From positions 1-5,868 of the forward strand of contig DASPKA010000065.1 of assembly GCA_035628335.1 (NCBI GenBank): DNA of 5,868 bases. The letters run 5' to 3'. Each line of letters begins with the position of its first letter. The first letter of the stretch is position 1. The notes beneath the pieces are model-generated. The model saw only the letters and a program-made list of their open reading frames with translations, was not told where the DNA came from and made no database searches. The DNA comes from DASPKA01 sp035628335 (GTDB lineage: Bacteria > Patescibacteriota > Doudnabacteria > UBA920). Both the position numbers and the translations under genes were made by a program. Below are positions 5,715-5,868 of this stretch, piece after piece.

Positions 5715-5759
5715 TCCTGCCTATGACCTCCTGCCTAATTCTGACCTCCTGCCTAATTC
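5710..5759. repeat. Three tandem TGACCTCCTGCCTA repeats
   Basis: TGACCTCCTGCCTA occurs exactly at 5710-5723, 5724-5737 and 5742-5755. The last two copies continue with ATTC, making them exact tandem 18-mers (5724-5741, 5742-5759). The first copy shares its TGACC with the right arm of the dyad. On the minus strand each copy contains AGGAGGTCA, which resembles a Shine-Dalgarno, but no reading frame follows it. They lie about 50 bp before the plus-strand ATG at 5812. Confidence 0.85.
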
Positions 5760-5811
5760 AATTCATATCTTCTTGATTTAACTTGACTATTATATTTAAA
5801 GATATTATCTC

Positions 5812-5868
5812 ATGAACGAACTTAACAATACTAACGATGAATGGAAAAAATGTCTCGAAACCTGTTTA
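5812..5868 (+). CDS. Start of rightward protein, possibly DnaA (partial)
   Basis: An ATG at 5812 opens a frame that runs 19 codons to the window end: MNELNNTNDEWKKCLETCL. Too little is visible to assign a family. The W-x-x-C-L spacing (residues 11-15) recalls the start of DnaA domain I, for example LWQQCL in E. coli DnaA, and the repeat-rich region upstream is the kind of place dnaA sits. No Shine-Dalgarno precedes it; the leader is AT-rich with TATTAT at 5803-5808, so a leaderless start or a start further downstream are both possible. The gene identity is inference only. Confidence 0.4.
   Translation, partial: MNELNNTNDEWKKCLETCL

Larger units (their letters stand above)
5426..5811. other. 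Candidate replication origin or plasmid-like control region
   Basis: This gene-free stretch combines a direct-repeat array, a dyad, a tandem repeat block and then an AT-rich run (5756-5811, including TATTATATTTAAAGATATTA at 5788-5807). Genes point away from it on both sides, and plus-strand C excess on the left gives way to G excess in the array. These are features of bacterial origins next to dnaA. Against it, I find no TTATCCACA-type DnaA boxes, and coding-strand bias alone can produce the composition switch. A regulatory region of the rightward gene, or a relic of a plasmid or phage origin, is the main alternative. Confidence 0.35.

Noticed and set aside
5710..5759. Minus-strand AGGAGG copies as ribosome sites for small genes
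   Set aside because: No ATG, GTG or TTG with a useful open frame follows at suitable spacing on the minus strand.
5783..5808. Rightward promoter TTGACT with TATTAT
   Set aside because: The spacing is 14 bp, too short for a normal sigma-70-type promoter, and other AT-rich pairings are equally weak.
1..5868. tRNA, rRNA or insertion sequence
   Set aside because: No cloverleaf, rRNA segment, transposase motif or terminal inverted repeat with target duplication was seen on either strand.

Overview
The window reads as part of a small, AT-leaning bacterial genome. The best fit is a Candidate Phyla Radiation (Patescibacteria) lineage, possibly Microgenomates. This is inferred from gene content: a two-gene transketolase, RpiB and Rpe beside a short 234-residue triosephosphate isomerase, packed tightly with few clear Shine-Dalgarno sites. 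No rRNA or other taxonomic marker is present, so the placement is tentative.

Positions 1-5255 hold eight genes, all on the minus strand. In transcription order (right to left) they are: a four-helix membrane protein of unknown function (4785-5255), a membrane-anchored HtrA/DegP-type serine protease (3514-4698), RuvX/YqgF (3123-3512), triosephosphate isomerase (2404-3108), ribose-5-phosphate isomerase B (1955-2407), ribulose-phosphate 3-epimerase (1207-1845), the transketolase N-terminal subunit (362-1204) and the start of the C-terminal subunit (1-321, cut by the window edge). The membrane protein appears to be its own unit: an extended -10 promoter lies upstream, and a hairpin terminator overlaps its last codons. 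A second, consensus extended -10 (TG-C-TATAAT) then starts htrA. From htrA down the genes nearly touch or overlap, except for a 109-bp gap before rpe that holds a long hairpin. The five sugar-phosphate genes make up most of the non-oxidative pentose phosphate pathway plus the TIM step that disposes of glyceraldehyde 3-phosphate made by transketolase.

Positions 5256-5811 are non-coding and are the unusual part. About 130 bp of leader is followed by an 18-copy array of TATTGAG (5432-5623), bounded by a 15-bp direct repeat. Next come a dyad with 14-bp perfect arms (5624-5637 and 5701-5714) and three tandem copies of TGACCTCCTGCCTA (5710-5759). The word GGTCA/TGACC occurs in all three parts and switches orientation across the dyad. 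An AT-rich stretch follows, then a plus-strand reading frame opens at 5812 and runs off the window.

The reversal of gene direction, the strand composition shift and the repeat architecture make a replication origin the most attractive reading. The 19 visible residues of the rightward protein weakly resemble the start of DnaA domain I. No consensus DnaA boxes were found, so the origin idea is a hypothesis.
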